5,481 nucleotides of DNA, from NCBI GenBank assembly GCA_016200445.1, contig JACQEQ010000314.1, positions 1-5,481 on the forward strand. Reading direction: 5' to 3'. The stretch comes from Gammaproteobacteria bacterium. GTDB taxonomy: Bacteria; Pseudomonadota; Gammaproteobacteria; SG8-11. A model generated the notes under the pieces. It had not been told where the DNA came from, did not search any database, and saw only the letters and a program-made list of their open reading frames with translations. The translations under genes and the position numbers were made by a program. This document shows, piece after piece, positions 1 to 5,481 of the stretch; position 1 is the first letter of the stretch, and each line of letters begins with the position of its first letter.

Positions 1-156
1 CACGCCGACGTTGCCGACCTTGGCGAGAATCAAGCAGGCCAGTGCCAGCAGCACGCGCCCCAGATACTCGCGCAGGAACGGATACACCGCGCGCAGATTT
101 TTCAGATCGGCACGATCAGCGTGCGGTGCCTGGGTGTAGCGAACATAACCGCGCAT
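1..156 (-). CDS. ABC exporter (Atm1/HMT-like permease-ATPase), N-terminal fragment
   Basis: Only the first 52 codons are inside the window; the gene runs off the left edge. The visible part begins with a short polar segment (MRGYVRYTQAPHADRADLKN) and continues with a positively flanked hydrophobic stretch (about residues 32-52, GRVLLALACLILAKVGNVGV) that reads as the start of the first transmembrane helix. The pattern of a polar leader, an L-x3-YPFL-like segment, then a helix with LAKxxNVGV closely resembles the N-terminus of fused membrane-ATPase half-transporters of the Atm1/HMT (ABCB7) family. Known members export glutathione-linked compounds and are tied to Fe-S cluster or heavy-metal handling. 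No ATPase motifs are visible, so the family call rests on this N-terminal pattern and is an inference. ATG at 156-154 is the only good start; no strong Shine-Dalgarno precedes it. The gene is divergent from the adaptor gene. Confidence 0.7.
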   Translation of the reverse strand, partial: MRGYVRYTQAPHADRADLKNLRAVYPFLREYLGRVLLALACLILAKVGNVGV

Positions 157-289
157 AGGGTAGTGGATCCGAGGAAGTGATGACGCCCGTGATTCTAATG
201 CATAAGCGCCGCGTGAATGGTTGCTTTCAATTTGTAGTGCGATGTACTTAACTTGCGGCTGGCAGTATTCCTATCTGAAGACTCTCCAC
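157..289. other. Divergent intergenic region
   Basis: This 133-base gap separates the divergently transcribed ABC exporter and adaptor genes and must hold promoters for one or both. It is visibly more AT-rich than the genes around it. I could not find a convincing paired -35/-10 on either strand. On the minus strand a TTGAAA (complement of 227-232 region) lies upstream of AT-rich TATGCATTAGAAT, but the spacing of about 18-20 bases and the poor -10 match make it weak. No clear operator palindrome is visible beyond the 6-base ATGCAT at 198-203. Confidence 0.5.
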
Positions 290-1498
290 ATGACGAATTT
301 GTTCAAAACACTTCCCGGCAAACTAACTCTAGTGACATTGCTCGTGGCGTTCGCCGGCGGCGGCGTGTGGTACACGCAAAAAGGTGGTGCGCCCGCAGCG
401 ACTAAATTTTCGACCGCCAAAGTGCAACGCGGCGATTTGACCGTCACCGTGTCGGCGACCGGCACGCTCAATCCGGTGGTGTCGGTGCTGGTCGGCAGTC
501 AGGTATCGGGCGTGATCCAGCGCTTGAACGCCGATTTCAATAGCCATGTAAAAAAAGGTCAAGTCATCGCGCAGATCGAGGCGTCGTTGTTTCAGACCCA
601 GGTCGCACAGGCGCAAGCCAATCTGCATAGCACTGAAGCGATGCGCGACAAGGCGGCGGTGGCGGTGCGCGACGCGCAGCGCCAGTTAGACCGCGTCACT
701 GAATTGCGCGGCAAGAGTCTGGTGTCCGACAGTGAATTGGACGCTGCGCGCTTCGCACAAGAATCCGCCAGTGTAGAACAGCGCGTGCGCGAGGCGGCGG
801 TGGCACAAGCGCAGGCTTCATTGGAACAGGCGCAGGTGAGTTTCGCGCACACCACCATCTATGCGCCGATCGACGGTGTGGTGGTGTCGCGCGATGTCGA
901 CGTGGGCCAAACGGTCGCGGCCAGTTTGCAGGCGCCGACCTTGTTCACTATTGCACAGGATTTAACCCGCATGCAGATCGAGACCGAAGTGGACGAAGCC
1001 TTCATCGGCGTGGTGCGCGAAGGCCAGCCGGTCAAATTCAGCGTGTTTGCCTATCCGAGCCGTACGTTCAGCGGCCAGGTGGCACAGGTGCGGTTAAAAC
1101 CGAAAGTCGAATCCGGGGTGGTGAAATACAACTGTGTGCTGGTTGTTGACAATAAAGATTCGATGCTCAAACCGGGCATGACTGCGACCGTGACCATCGA
1201 CGTCGACAAGCGCGATAAAATTCTCAAGGTGCCGAATGCCGCGCTGCGCTTTGTGCCGGAGTTGCCGCAGGAGGAGCTCAAAAAAATGCGTACCGAACTT
1301 AAGCGCGGCGAAGCGTTGTTGTGGGTGGTCAATCCTGCCGGCCTGGAACCGCTGCGCGTGCAAACCGGTTTGGTGGGCGAAAAAGAAACCGAGGTCAGCG
1401 GTGCCGCGCTGGAAGAGAACATGACCATCGCCGTGCCCGAATCGGTCGCGAAAGGCGCCCAAGGCGGGCCGCGCCCGCCGGGTATGAGGTTGTTTTAG
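290..1498 (+). CDS. macA: MacA-like periplasmic adaptor (membrane fusion protein) of an ABC efflux system
   Basis: This 402-aa protein is a HlyD/MacA-family adaptor that links an inner-membrane ABC permease to a TolC-type outer membrane channel. Residues about 11-28 form an uncleaved N-terminal membrane anchor. Next come a first half lipoyl domain (about 64-100, with VGSQVSGVIQRL and VKKGQVIAQIE), an alpha-helical hairpin (about 101-188, rich in Ala, Gln and Arg), the second half lipoyl segment (TTIYAPIDGVVVSRDVDVGQ, 188-207), and beta-barrel and membrane-proximal domains (about 220-385). The hairpin tip carries R135-x3-L139-x6-S146, the motif used by MacA/AcrA-type adaptors to dock TolC. A charged segment (about 323-341, PELPQEELKKMRTELKRGE) interrupts the last domain, and the tail is Gly/Pro-rich. 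The ATG at 290 is preferred because it puts the membrane anchor near the N-terminus; GAAG at 277-280 is a weak ribosome site. The frame stays open upstream to TTG 221, but that extension is not family-like. The stop overlaps the next start by one base. The symbol is at family level; the substrate is unknown. Confidence 0.9.
   Translation: MTNLFKTLPGKLTLVTLLVAFAGGGVWYTQKGGAPAATKFSTAKVQRGDLTVTVSATGTLNPVVSVLVGSQVSGVIQRLNADFNSHVKKGQVIAQIEASLFQTQVAQAQANLHSTEAMRDKAAVAVRDAQRQLDRVTELRGKSLVSDSELDAARFAQESASVEQRVREAAVAQAQASLEQAQVSFAHTTIYAPIDGVVVSRDVDVGQTVAASLQAPTLFTIAQDLTRMQIETEVDEAFIGVVREGQPVKFSVFAYPSRTFSGQVAQVRLKPKVESGVVKYNCVLVVDNKDSMLKPGMTATVTIDVDKRDKILKVPNAALRFVPELPQEELKKMRTELKRGEALLWVVNPAGLEPLRVQTGLVGEKETEVSGAALEENMTIAVPESVAKGAQGGPRPPGMRLF
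1486..1490 (+). promoter_or_regulatory. Ribosome binding site deciding the GTG start of the ATPase gene
   Basis: GAGGT lies inside the last codons of the adaptor gene, with 7 bases between it and the GTG at 1498-1500. This ideal spacing supports GTG 1498 as the start, although the frame is open much further upstream (to 1321) and an in-frame ATG exists at 1519 without a comparable site. The TAGTG junction, where stop and start share one G, suggests translational coupling. Confidence 0.7.
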
Positions 1499-2175
1499 TG
1501 GCCGAACCGATTATTCGCATGGAGAGCGTGCACAAGTATTATGCGCTCGATGGTGTGCGCGTGCATGCGCTGCGCGGCATTGACTTAAATGTCATGCCTG
1601 GAGAGTTTGTCGCCATCATGGGTCCGTCCGGTTCCGGCAAGTCGACCCTGATGAACATCATCGGCTGTCTCGACGTGCCGGACTCCGGCGGTTATTGGCT
1701 GAGCGGCGCCGATGTGACGCGTATGAATGTGGATGAACTGGCGGGTCTGCGCAATCGCGCACTCGGCTTCGTATTCCAGGGCTTCAATTTGCTGGCACGT
1801 ACCAGCGCCGTGGAAAATGTCGAGGTCCCACTGTTGTATGCCGGGGTCGGCCGGGTACAACGCCGCACGCGTGCCCGCGAGCTATTGCAGCGGGTGGGTT
1901 TGGGTGAGCGGCTCAATCACACGCCAAACCAGCTTTCCGGTGGTCAACAACAGCGTGTGGCATTGGCGCGCGCGTTGGTGAATCGTCCCGCATTGCTGTT
2001 GGCCGACGAACCCACCGGCAATCTGGATTCCGCGACCAGCGTGGAAATCCTGGATTTGCTCACCGAGCTCAATCAGAAGGACGGCGTGACCGTGTTGATG
2101 ATTACCCATGAACCCGACATCGCCACGCGCGCGCAGCGCAAGCTGGTGTTGCGCGACGGCACGCTGGAGAGTTGA
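1498..2175 (+). CDS. ABC transporter ATP-binding protein, MacB/LolD type
   Basis: This 225-aa protein is a stand-alone nucleotide-binding subunit that powers the permease encoded next to it. All core motifs are intact: Walker A GPSGSGKST (42-50), Q-loop FVFQGFNLL (Q94), signature LSGGQQQR (146-153), Walker B LLLADEPTGNLD (166-177) with catalytic E171, and the switch histidine H204 in MITHEPD. The FVFQGFNLL, ADEPTGNLDS and THEPDIA forms and the short length are typical of the MacB/LolD/FtsE group, which drives periplasmic mechanotransmission rather than classic cytoplasm-to-outside transport. In E. coli MacB this domain is fused to the permease; here it is a separate gene, as in many other bacteria. 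The GTG start overlaps the adaptor stop by one base, and the stop lies one base before the permease ATG. LolD is an alternative label, but the adaptor upstream and a single permease gene argue for a MacAB-type exporter. Confidence 0.93.
   Translation: MAEPIIRMESVHKYYALDGVRVHALRGIDLNVMPGEFVAIMGPSGSGKSTLMNIIGCLDVPDSGGYWLSGADVTRMNVDELAGLRNRALGFVFQGFNLLARTSAVENVEVPLLYAGVGRVQRRTRARELLQRVGLGERLNHTPNQLSGGQQQRVALARALVNRPALLLADEPTGNLDSATSVEILDLLTELNQKDGVTVLMITHEPDIATRAQRKLVLRDGTLES
2166..2169 (+). promoter_or_regulatory. Ribosome binding site of the permease gene
   Basis: GGAG within the last codons of the ATPase gene lies 7 bases upstream of ATG 2177. It selects this start over the in-frame upstream extension that begins at 2108, which would lie wholly inside the ATPase gene. 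Confidence 0.65.
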
Positions 2176-2176
2176 A

Positions 2177-3391
2177 ATGAGCGCGCTAGCTGCCTTGCAA
2201 CTTGCGGTACGTGCATTGTGGCGCAACAAAATGCGCGCCTTGCTCACCGCACTGGGCGTCATCATCGGCGTCGCGGCCGTGATCACGATGGTGGCGATCG
2301 GCGCCGGTGCGCAAAAACGCATCGCCAGCCAACTGGACAGCATGGGCACGAATAACCTGACCATTCGTTCCGGCAGCTCGGCACATGGCGGCGTGCGTAC
2401 CGGGGTCGGTACCACACACACGCTGATGCTCGCCGATGCCGAAGCCTTGCGCGAATTGCCGGGTGTGGTCGCGGTTGCGCCGAACGTGCGTAGTTCGGTA
2501 CAGGCACGGTTTCGCGGCACCAATTGGGGAACATCGGTGGATGGCGTGACGCCGGAATTTTTTGCGGTACGCGATTGGCCGTTGGCTGAGGGCGAACTGT
2601 TTACCGCGCGCGAGGTGGCGCTGGCGGCGCCGGTATGTGTGATCGGGCAGACGGTGGTGAAAGAACTGTTCGGGCTCACGCCCGCGCTCGGCGAAACGAT
2701 TTTGTTCAAGAGTTTGGCTTGCCGGGTGGTCGGCGTACTGGTTGCAAAAGGGGCGTCGGCGTTCGGCTCGGATCAGGACGACGTCATCTATGCGCCGCTG
2801 ACGACGGTGCAACGCAATCTGTTGGGCATTACCTACATTAACGGGATTGAGGTGCAAGCCGCCAATCGCGCGGCGGCTTTCAGCATCGTGCCTGAAATCA
2901 AAAAACTGATTCGTCAACGGCATCGTCTGCGCGATGACCAGGAAGACGATTTCCGCATTTTCAATCGAGCCGAGCTGGCGCAAACCGCCGAGACCAGTGC
3001 TCAAGTGTTTTCCTGGCTGCTCGGCAGTATTGCGTCTGTGTCGCTCCTGGTGGGCGGCATCGGCATCATGAATATCATGCTGGTCTCGGTGACCGAGCGC
3101 ACCCGTGAGATTGGCATTCGCATGGCGCTGGGCGCGCGGCGCAACGATATTCTGTGGCAATTTTTGCTGGAGGCACTGATTCTGTCGGGTGCCGGGGGTG
3201 TGATCGGCATTCTGGCAGGGATGGGCGGCGCGGCGGCGCTGGCAAAATTTTCTGAATTTCAGGTGAGCGTAACGATGTGGTCAATCATTATGGCGTTCGG
3301 TTCGGCATTGCTGGTGGGTGTGTTTTTCGGATTGCATCCGGCGCGTAAGGCTTCGCATCTGCGGCCCATCGAAGCACTGCGCTATGAATAG
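2177..3391 (+). CDS. ABC transporter permease, MacB/FtsX type
   Basis: This 404-aa inner-membrane protein is the permease half of a split MacB. It starts with a short cytoplasmic helix (LQLAVRALWRNKMRALLTAL), followed by TM1 (about 22-45, with the family-typical LGVIIGVAAVITMVAIGAGA). A large periplasmic domain (MacB_PCD, about 46-275) follows, then the FtsX domain with three predicted helices (about 280-305, 329-356 and 367-388). The family hallmark GGIGIMNIMLVSVTERTREIGIRMALGAR is at 293-321; its ERTREIGIR part is the coupling segment that contacts the ATPase. The end, HPARKASHLRPIEALRYE, is the classic MacB C-terminus. The length matches stand-alone permeases of this family, and nothing appears truncated. 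It would transmit ATP-driven movement to the periplasm and push substrate through the adaptor to an outer membrane channel. Substrates in the family include macrolides, peptides and lipopeptides; none can be assigned here. An inverted repeat spans its stop codon. Confidence 0.93.
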   Translation: MSALAALQLAVRALWRNKMRALLTALGVIIGVAAVITMVAIGAGAQKRIASQLDSMGTNNLTIRSGSSAHGGVRTGVGTTHTLMLADAEALRELPGVVAVAPNVRSSVQARFRGTNWGTSVDGVTPEFFAVRDWPLAEGELFTAREVALAAPVCVIGQTVVKELFGLTPALGETILFKSLACRVVGVLVAKGASAFGSDQDDVIYAPLTTVQRNLLGITYINGIEVQAANRAAAFSIVPEIKKLIRQRHRLRDDQEDDFRIFNRAELAQTAETSAQVFSWLLGSIASVSLLVGGIGIMNIMLVSVTERTREIGIRMALGARRNDILWQFLLEALILSGAGGVIGILAGMGGAAALAKFSEFQVSVTMWSIIMAFGSALLVGVFFGLHPARKASHLRPIEALRYE

Positions 3392-3408
3392 ACATCTGTT
3401 AGCGCAGT
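3376..3408 (+). terminator. Inverted repeat over the permease stop codon, possible weak terminator or RNA-end hairpin
   Basis: ACTGCGCTA (3376-3384) and TAGCGCAGT (3400-3408) are a perfect 9-bp inverted repeat around a 15-base loop that contains the TAG stop (3389-3391). The following bases are only moderately T-rich and include a short TG run (3417-3425), not a U-tract. It is therefore not a standard intrinsic terminator. It could attenuate read-through into the cyclase gene or protect the mRNA 3' end. Confidence 0.35.
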
Positions 3409-3466
3409 ATCAATGTTGTGTGTGTAGTGGCCGATATTCACTCATGCGTCGTATGTGGATTCTATA

Positions 3467-4678
3467 ATGGACAATGATAAAACCAATACTTCAAGTCATG
3501 AGCCGCCAGTACTGAGCATGGGCAGCGCTGAACTGCCGCCCAGAGTATTAGTAGCCGACGATTCAGCAACTATCCGCGTGGCACTGGTGCGTGCGATGCC
3601 AGAGCAGTCACAGGTTACCGAGGCAAGCAATGGTGAGGAGGCATGGAAGCTATTGCAGGAAAAAGATGAAATCGAATTAGTGATTACCGATCTGGATATG
3701 CCACGGCTAAATGGTTATGAGTTGTTGGAACGCATTCGCTCTTCGGAAATTTCGCGTATCGCCAGCATGCCGGTGATCGTCGTCACGGGTGCGGAAGATA
3801 CCAAGGCAAAATCGCGCGCGTTTGAGTTAGGCGCGAATGATTTCATTTCCAAAAATGCCGACAAGATTGAAATCCGCGCCCGGGTACGCGCACATCATAA
3901 ACTTGCGTTGCTGATTCACGAATTGGAAGACAGCCGAAAAATTCTCAACGACCAAGCCAACACCGACGCACTGACCAAGTTGACCAATCGCCGCGCGTTT
4001 TTTGTGCGTTCGAGCGAGGCATTGGAATTAATGCGCCGCCATGAACAGCCGTTCAGCATGTTGATGATCGATGTGGATCATTTTAAAACCATCAACGACA
4101 CCTATGGCCACCAGTGTGGCGACAACATATTGGTGGAGGTTGCGCAGATCCTGACCAAGAATATTCGTACCAATGACATTTTGGCGCGCATCGGCGGTGA
4201 AGAATTCGCGATTGCGGCACCCTATTCAAACCGCTTGGCGGCGGTGGTACTCGCGGAGCGTTTGCGCAAGGCAGTGGAGAGCGCAGAATTTACTTATAAT
4301 GACACGCGCGTCGCTGTGACAGTAAGTATTGGGGTGGTTGCCCAGGACAAAAATCTGCCGCTGGATATCGATCAACTTTTGGCGCGCGCCGATGCGCGTT
4401 TGTATATCGCCAAGCGACGCGGACGCAATCGTTTATGTGCCACCGACAGCGGCGAATCGGTTGACGATTACCCAGGCGACGAAGTTTCGTGCCCAAAACT
4501 CGACGATGCCTTGACGATGATTCAGCACGGCAACGCACAGGCTATGCTGGTTCATTTACCGTGTTTGTTGGACAAGACGCTGGACTTGTTTCGTCTGGCG
4601 AATACGCGTTTAGATGCCGGCATGCCGGTCGAATTGCTCGAAACTCAAATTAAAGCCCTGGTTAAACCCGCTGAGTAA
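3467..4678 (+). CDS. Response-regulator diguanylate cyclase (REC-GGDEF) with C-terminal extension
   Basis: This 403-aa soluble protein should condense two GTP into c-di-GMP under phosphorelay control. A polar leader (1-25) precedes a receiver domain (about 26-145) with acidic pocket D31/D32, phosphoacceptor D75 (VITDLDMP), T107 and K129. A helical linker (about 140-165) leads into a GGDEF domain (about 166-325) that begins with DALTKLTNRRAF. It has metal-binding D202 (MIDVDHFKTINDTYGH), the active GGEEF variant (243-247) and the RxxD inhibitory site (R234, D237) five residues before it. It ends with YIAKRRGRNRL. These features predict an active, product-inhibited, phosphorylation-activated enzyme of the PleD/WspR class, though with one receiver rather than PleD's two. 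Residues about 325-403 extend past the normal GGDEF end; I recognise no domain there, and the last 60 residues look helical. ATG 3467 is chosen; GTG 3455 and ATG 3518 are in-frame alternatives, and all lack a strong ribosome site. No cognate kinase is in the window. Confidence 0.92.
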   Translation: MDNDKTNTSSHEPPVLSMGSAELPPRVLVADDSATIRVALVRAMPEQSQVTEASNGEEAWKLLQEKDEIELVITDLDMPRLNGYELLERIRSSEISRIASMPVIVVTGAEDTKAKSRAFELGANDFISKNADKIEIRARVRAHHKLALLIHELEDSRKILNDQANTDALTKLTNRRAFFVRSSEALELMRRHEQPFSMLMIDVDHFKTINDTYGHQCGDNILVEVAQILTKNIRTNDILARIGGEEFAIAAPYSNRLAAVVLAERLRKAVESAEFTYNDTRVAVTVSIGVVAQDKNLPLDIDQLLARADARLYIAKRRGRNRLCATDSGESVDDYPGDEVSCPKLDDALTMIQHGNAQAMLVHLPCLLDKTLDLFRLANTRLDAGMPVELLETQIKALVKPAE

Positions 4679-4698
4679 TTCCGGAAGATTATTAATCT
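4679..4698. terminator. Small inverted repeat in the convergent gap (weak bidirectional terminator candidate)
   Basis: Only 13 bases separate the stops of the cyclase and lipoprotein genes. AGATT (4686-4690) and AATCT (4694-4698) pair around a 3-base loop, and flanking CCG/CGG could extend the stem past a 2-base bulge. The repeat runs into the lipoprotein stop codon. No U-tract follows on either strand, so termination here is uncertain. Confidence 0.22.
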
Positions 4699-5348
4699 CG
4701 GCCCGGGGGAGTCCAAATATTGGCATCGACTTTACGCCCCGACATCTGTTCGATGATGCCGAGTATCGCTTTGTTCTCGTCTTGATAACTGTTTAACTGC
4801 GCCGACCGATCTCGGCTCACGCGTTCCAGCAACGGCATCAGATTGAGGCGCCAGACGCCGTTTTCCTTGCGGAATTCCAGTTGAGAATTAGCCGAGCTAC
4901 CGCTGATAGAAAGTTCGCCACCCGCGTAATTTCCGTAAATATTGATAGTGCCAAGCTCATAAGGCGCGACCGAGTCTTTAGCGACCCATTGATTTTTCAC
5001 GCCATAGGCAAAAATGTCTTTACCCTGCATTTTGCGTAGCGTCACCGCTGAGACGTTGTGACGAATTGCCAATACAACGAGCCGGTTAAAGCTGGGCAAT
5101 TCTTTCAGTTCATTTGCATCGGCAGCGAGTGCGTATTGTCGAAGCTGGTCGTAGTGACGAAGTGTTTTTTCGCTGACCAGATCGGCAGCTTCATTGCCAA
5201 GGTCGTTTAACAAAGCATATTTGTAAGCGCTGAATATTTGCCGTACTGCTTGTTGGTCGATGCTTTCATCAACATTGGCACGTGTCGGCATTACGCAGCC
5301 GTTTAACCAAGGTATTAACGCGATGAGAAACAGGTAACGTCGTAGCAT
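4692..5348 (-). CDS. Predicted outer-membrane lipoprotein of unknown function
   Basis: This 218-aa protein starts with a lipoprotein signal peptide: MLRR, a hydrophobic core (YLFLIALIPW) and a lipobox LNGC with the lipidated cysteine at C18. The residue after Cys is Val, not Asp, which in the usual sorting rule points to outer membrane delivery. The mature part has a helical first half (about 28-90, VRQIFSAYKYALLNDLGNEA and following) and a second half with beta-strand character (about 95-172, including QLEFRKENGVWRLNLMPLL). A helix, then strands ending in a 'xxFRKENGVWRL' hairpin, recalls NTF2-like or DUF4878-type small lipoproteins. That is a resemblance, not an identification. ATG 5348 is chosen because it starts the signal peptide directly and has GGGGA 7 bases upstream; the open frame reaches back to 5393 but would add 15 residues before the signal. 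The gene converges on the cyclase gene. Confidence 0.8.
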   Translation of the reverse strand: MLRRYLFLIALIPWLNGCVMPTRANVDESIDQQAVRQIFSAYKYALLNDLGNEAADLVSEKTLRHYDQLRQYALAADANELKELPSFNRLVVLAIRHNVSAVTLRKMQGKDIFAYGVKNQWVAKDSVAPYELGTINIYGNYAGGELSISGSSANSQLEFRKENGVWRLNLMPLLERVSRDRSAQLNSYQDENKAILGIIEQMSGRKVDANIWTPPGRD

Positions 5349-5355
5349 TTTTTGA

Positions 5356-5360
5356 TCCCC
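5356..5360 (-). promoter_or_regulatory. Ribosome binding site of the lipoprotein gene
   Basis: Read on the minus strand, GGGGA lies 7 bases before ATG 5348, separated by TCAAAAA. It supports the start that gives a standard lipoprotein signal peptide. Confidence 0.5.
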
Positions 5361-5410
5361 GAATACCAGATAGCCCGTATCAAGAAACTGCAAGCAGAAG
5401 CGAAGTCGTG

Positions 5411-5416
5411 CTTATA
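5411..5416 (-). promoter_or_regulatory. Possible -10 element upstream of the lipoprotein gene
   Basis: TATAAG on the minus strand matches five of six bases of the -10 consensus and would give a leader of about 55 bases. The hexamer 17 bases upstream (AAAACT) does not resemble a -35, so this is a weak candidate. Confidence 0.2.
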
Positions 5417-5424
5417 TGTTTGGG

Positions 5425-5481
5425 TTAAGTCAGAGTTTTTACGCCGCTCGGCGTACCCAGCAGCATTACATCTGCAGAGCG
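5425..5481 (-). CDS. Possible C-terminal end of an upstream minus-strand gene
   Basis: From the right edge one minus-strand frame is open for 18 codons and ends at TAA (5427-5425), reading RSADVMLLGTPSGVKTLT. Its codons look like those of neighbouring genes, and the LLGTPSGV segment vaguely recalls a loop in fumarylacetoacetate hydrolase-like proteins, which however normally continue well beyond that point. An open run this short is quite likely by chance. If real, the gene lies 76 bases upstream of the lipoprotein start and could share its transcript. I do not assign a function. Confidence 0.25.
   Translation of the reverse strand, partial: RSADVMLLGTPSGVKTLT

Noticed and set aside
221..289. 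Upstream extension of the adaptor from TTG 221
   Set aside because: The added residues are not family-like, contain Cys and Trp ahead of the membrane anchor, and lie in the AT-richer intergenic region.
1321..1497. Upstream extension of the ATPase frame
   Set aside because: It lies wholly inside the adaptor gene. A well-spaced GAGGT before GTG 1498 and the family-typical N-terminus after it fix the start.
1882..3160. Long minus-strand open frames opposite the ATPase and permease genes
   Set aside because: They are mirror images of strongly supported genes, have compositions rich in Arg, His, Ser and Ala with no family-like motifs, and arise from the GC bias of the coding strand.
3417..3425. 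TG dinucleotide run as a phase-variable repeat
   Set aside because: It has only about four units, lies outside a reading frame, and is too short to suggest slippage-based switching.
5436..5455. Hairpin plus T-run at 5436-5440 as an intrinsic terminator
   Set aside because: On the plus strand the T-run precedes the stem, and on the minus strand the run after the stem is A, so neither orientation fits an intrinsic terminator.
5416..5481. Plus-strand open frame from ATG 5416 to the right edge
   Set aside because: Only 22 codons are visible, with no ribosome site and no recognisable sequence.

Overview
The window comes from a Gram-negative bacterium. Most likely it is a proteobacterium of the beta/gamma type, judged from the moderately high GC, the gene families, and the presence of a periplasmic adaptor and an outer-membrane-type lipoprotein. 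The species cannot be named from the sequence. There is no rRNA, tRNA, CRISPR array, insertion sequence or phage signal; this looks like ordinary chromosomal sequence with short intergenic gaps.

Layout. At the left edge, on the minus strand, lie the first 52 codons of an ABC exporter resembling the Atm1/HMT (ABCB7) family. A 133-base divergent gap separates it from a compact plus-strand operon (290-3391) encoding a three-part MacAB-type export system: a MacA-like periplasmic adaptor, a stand-alone MacB/LolD-type ATPase, and a stand-alone MacB/FtsX-type permease. The adaptor and ATPase genes overlap by one base and the ATPase and permease genes are one base apart, so translation is probably coupled. 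A 9-bp inverted repeat encloses the permease stop codon.

Seventy-five bases further on, same strand, is a response-regulator diguanylate cyclase (REC-GGDEF, 403 aa). Its phosphoacceptor Asp, GGEEF active site and RxxD inhibitory site are intact, and it has an unassigned C-terminal tail of about 80 residues. Its stop faces, across 13 bases, the stop of a minus-strand gene for a 218-aa lipoprotein of unknown function. The last 57 bases may hold the end of another minus-strand gene, but this is weakly supported.

How the genes could work together. Adaptor, ATPase and permease should form an ATP-driven machine that moves a substrate from the periplasm or inner membrane through a TolC-like outer membrane channel. 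The adaptor carries the R-x3-L-x6-S hairpin-tip motif used for TolC docking, but no TolC gene is in the window. The substrate is not readable from sequence. The diguanylate cyclase makes c-di-GMP under phosphorelay control; a link to the exporter is only positional. No clear new biological system is visible. The least explained items are the cyclase tail, the orphan lipoprotein and the hairpin over the permease stop codon.
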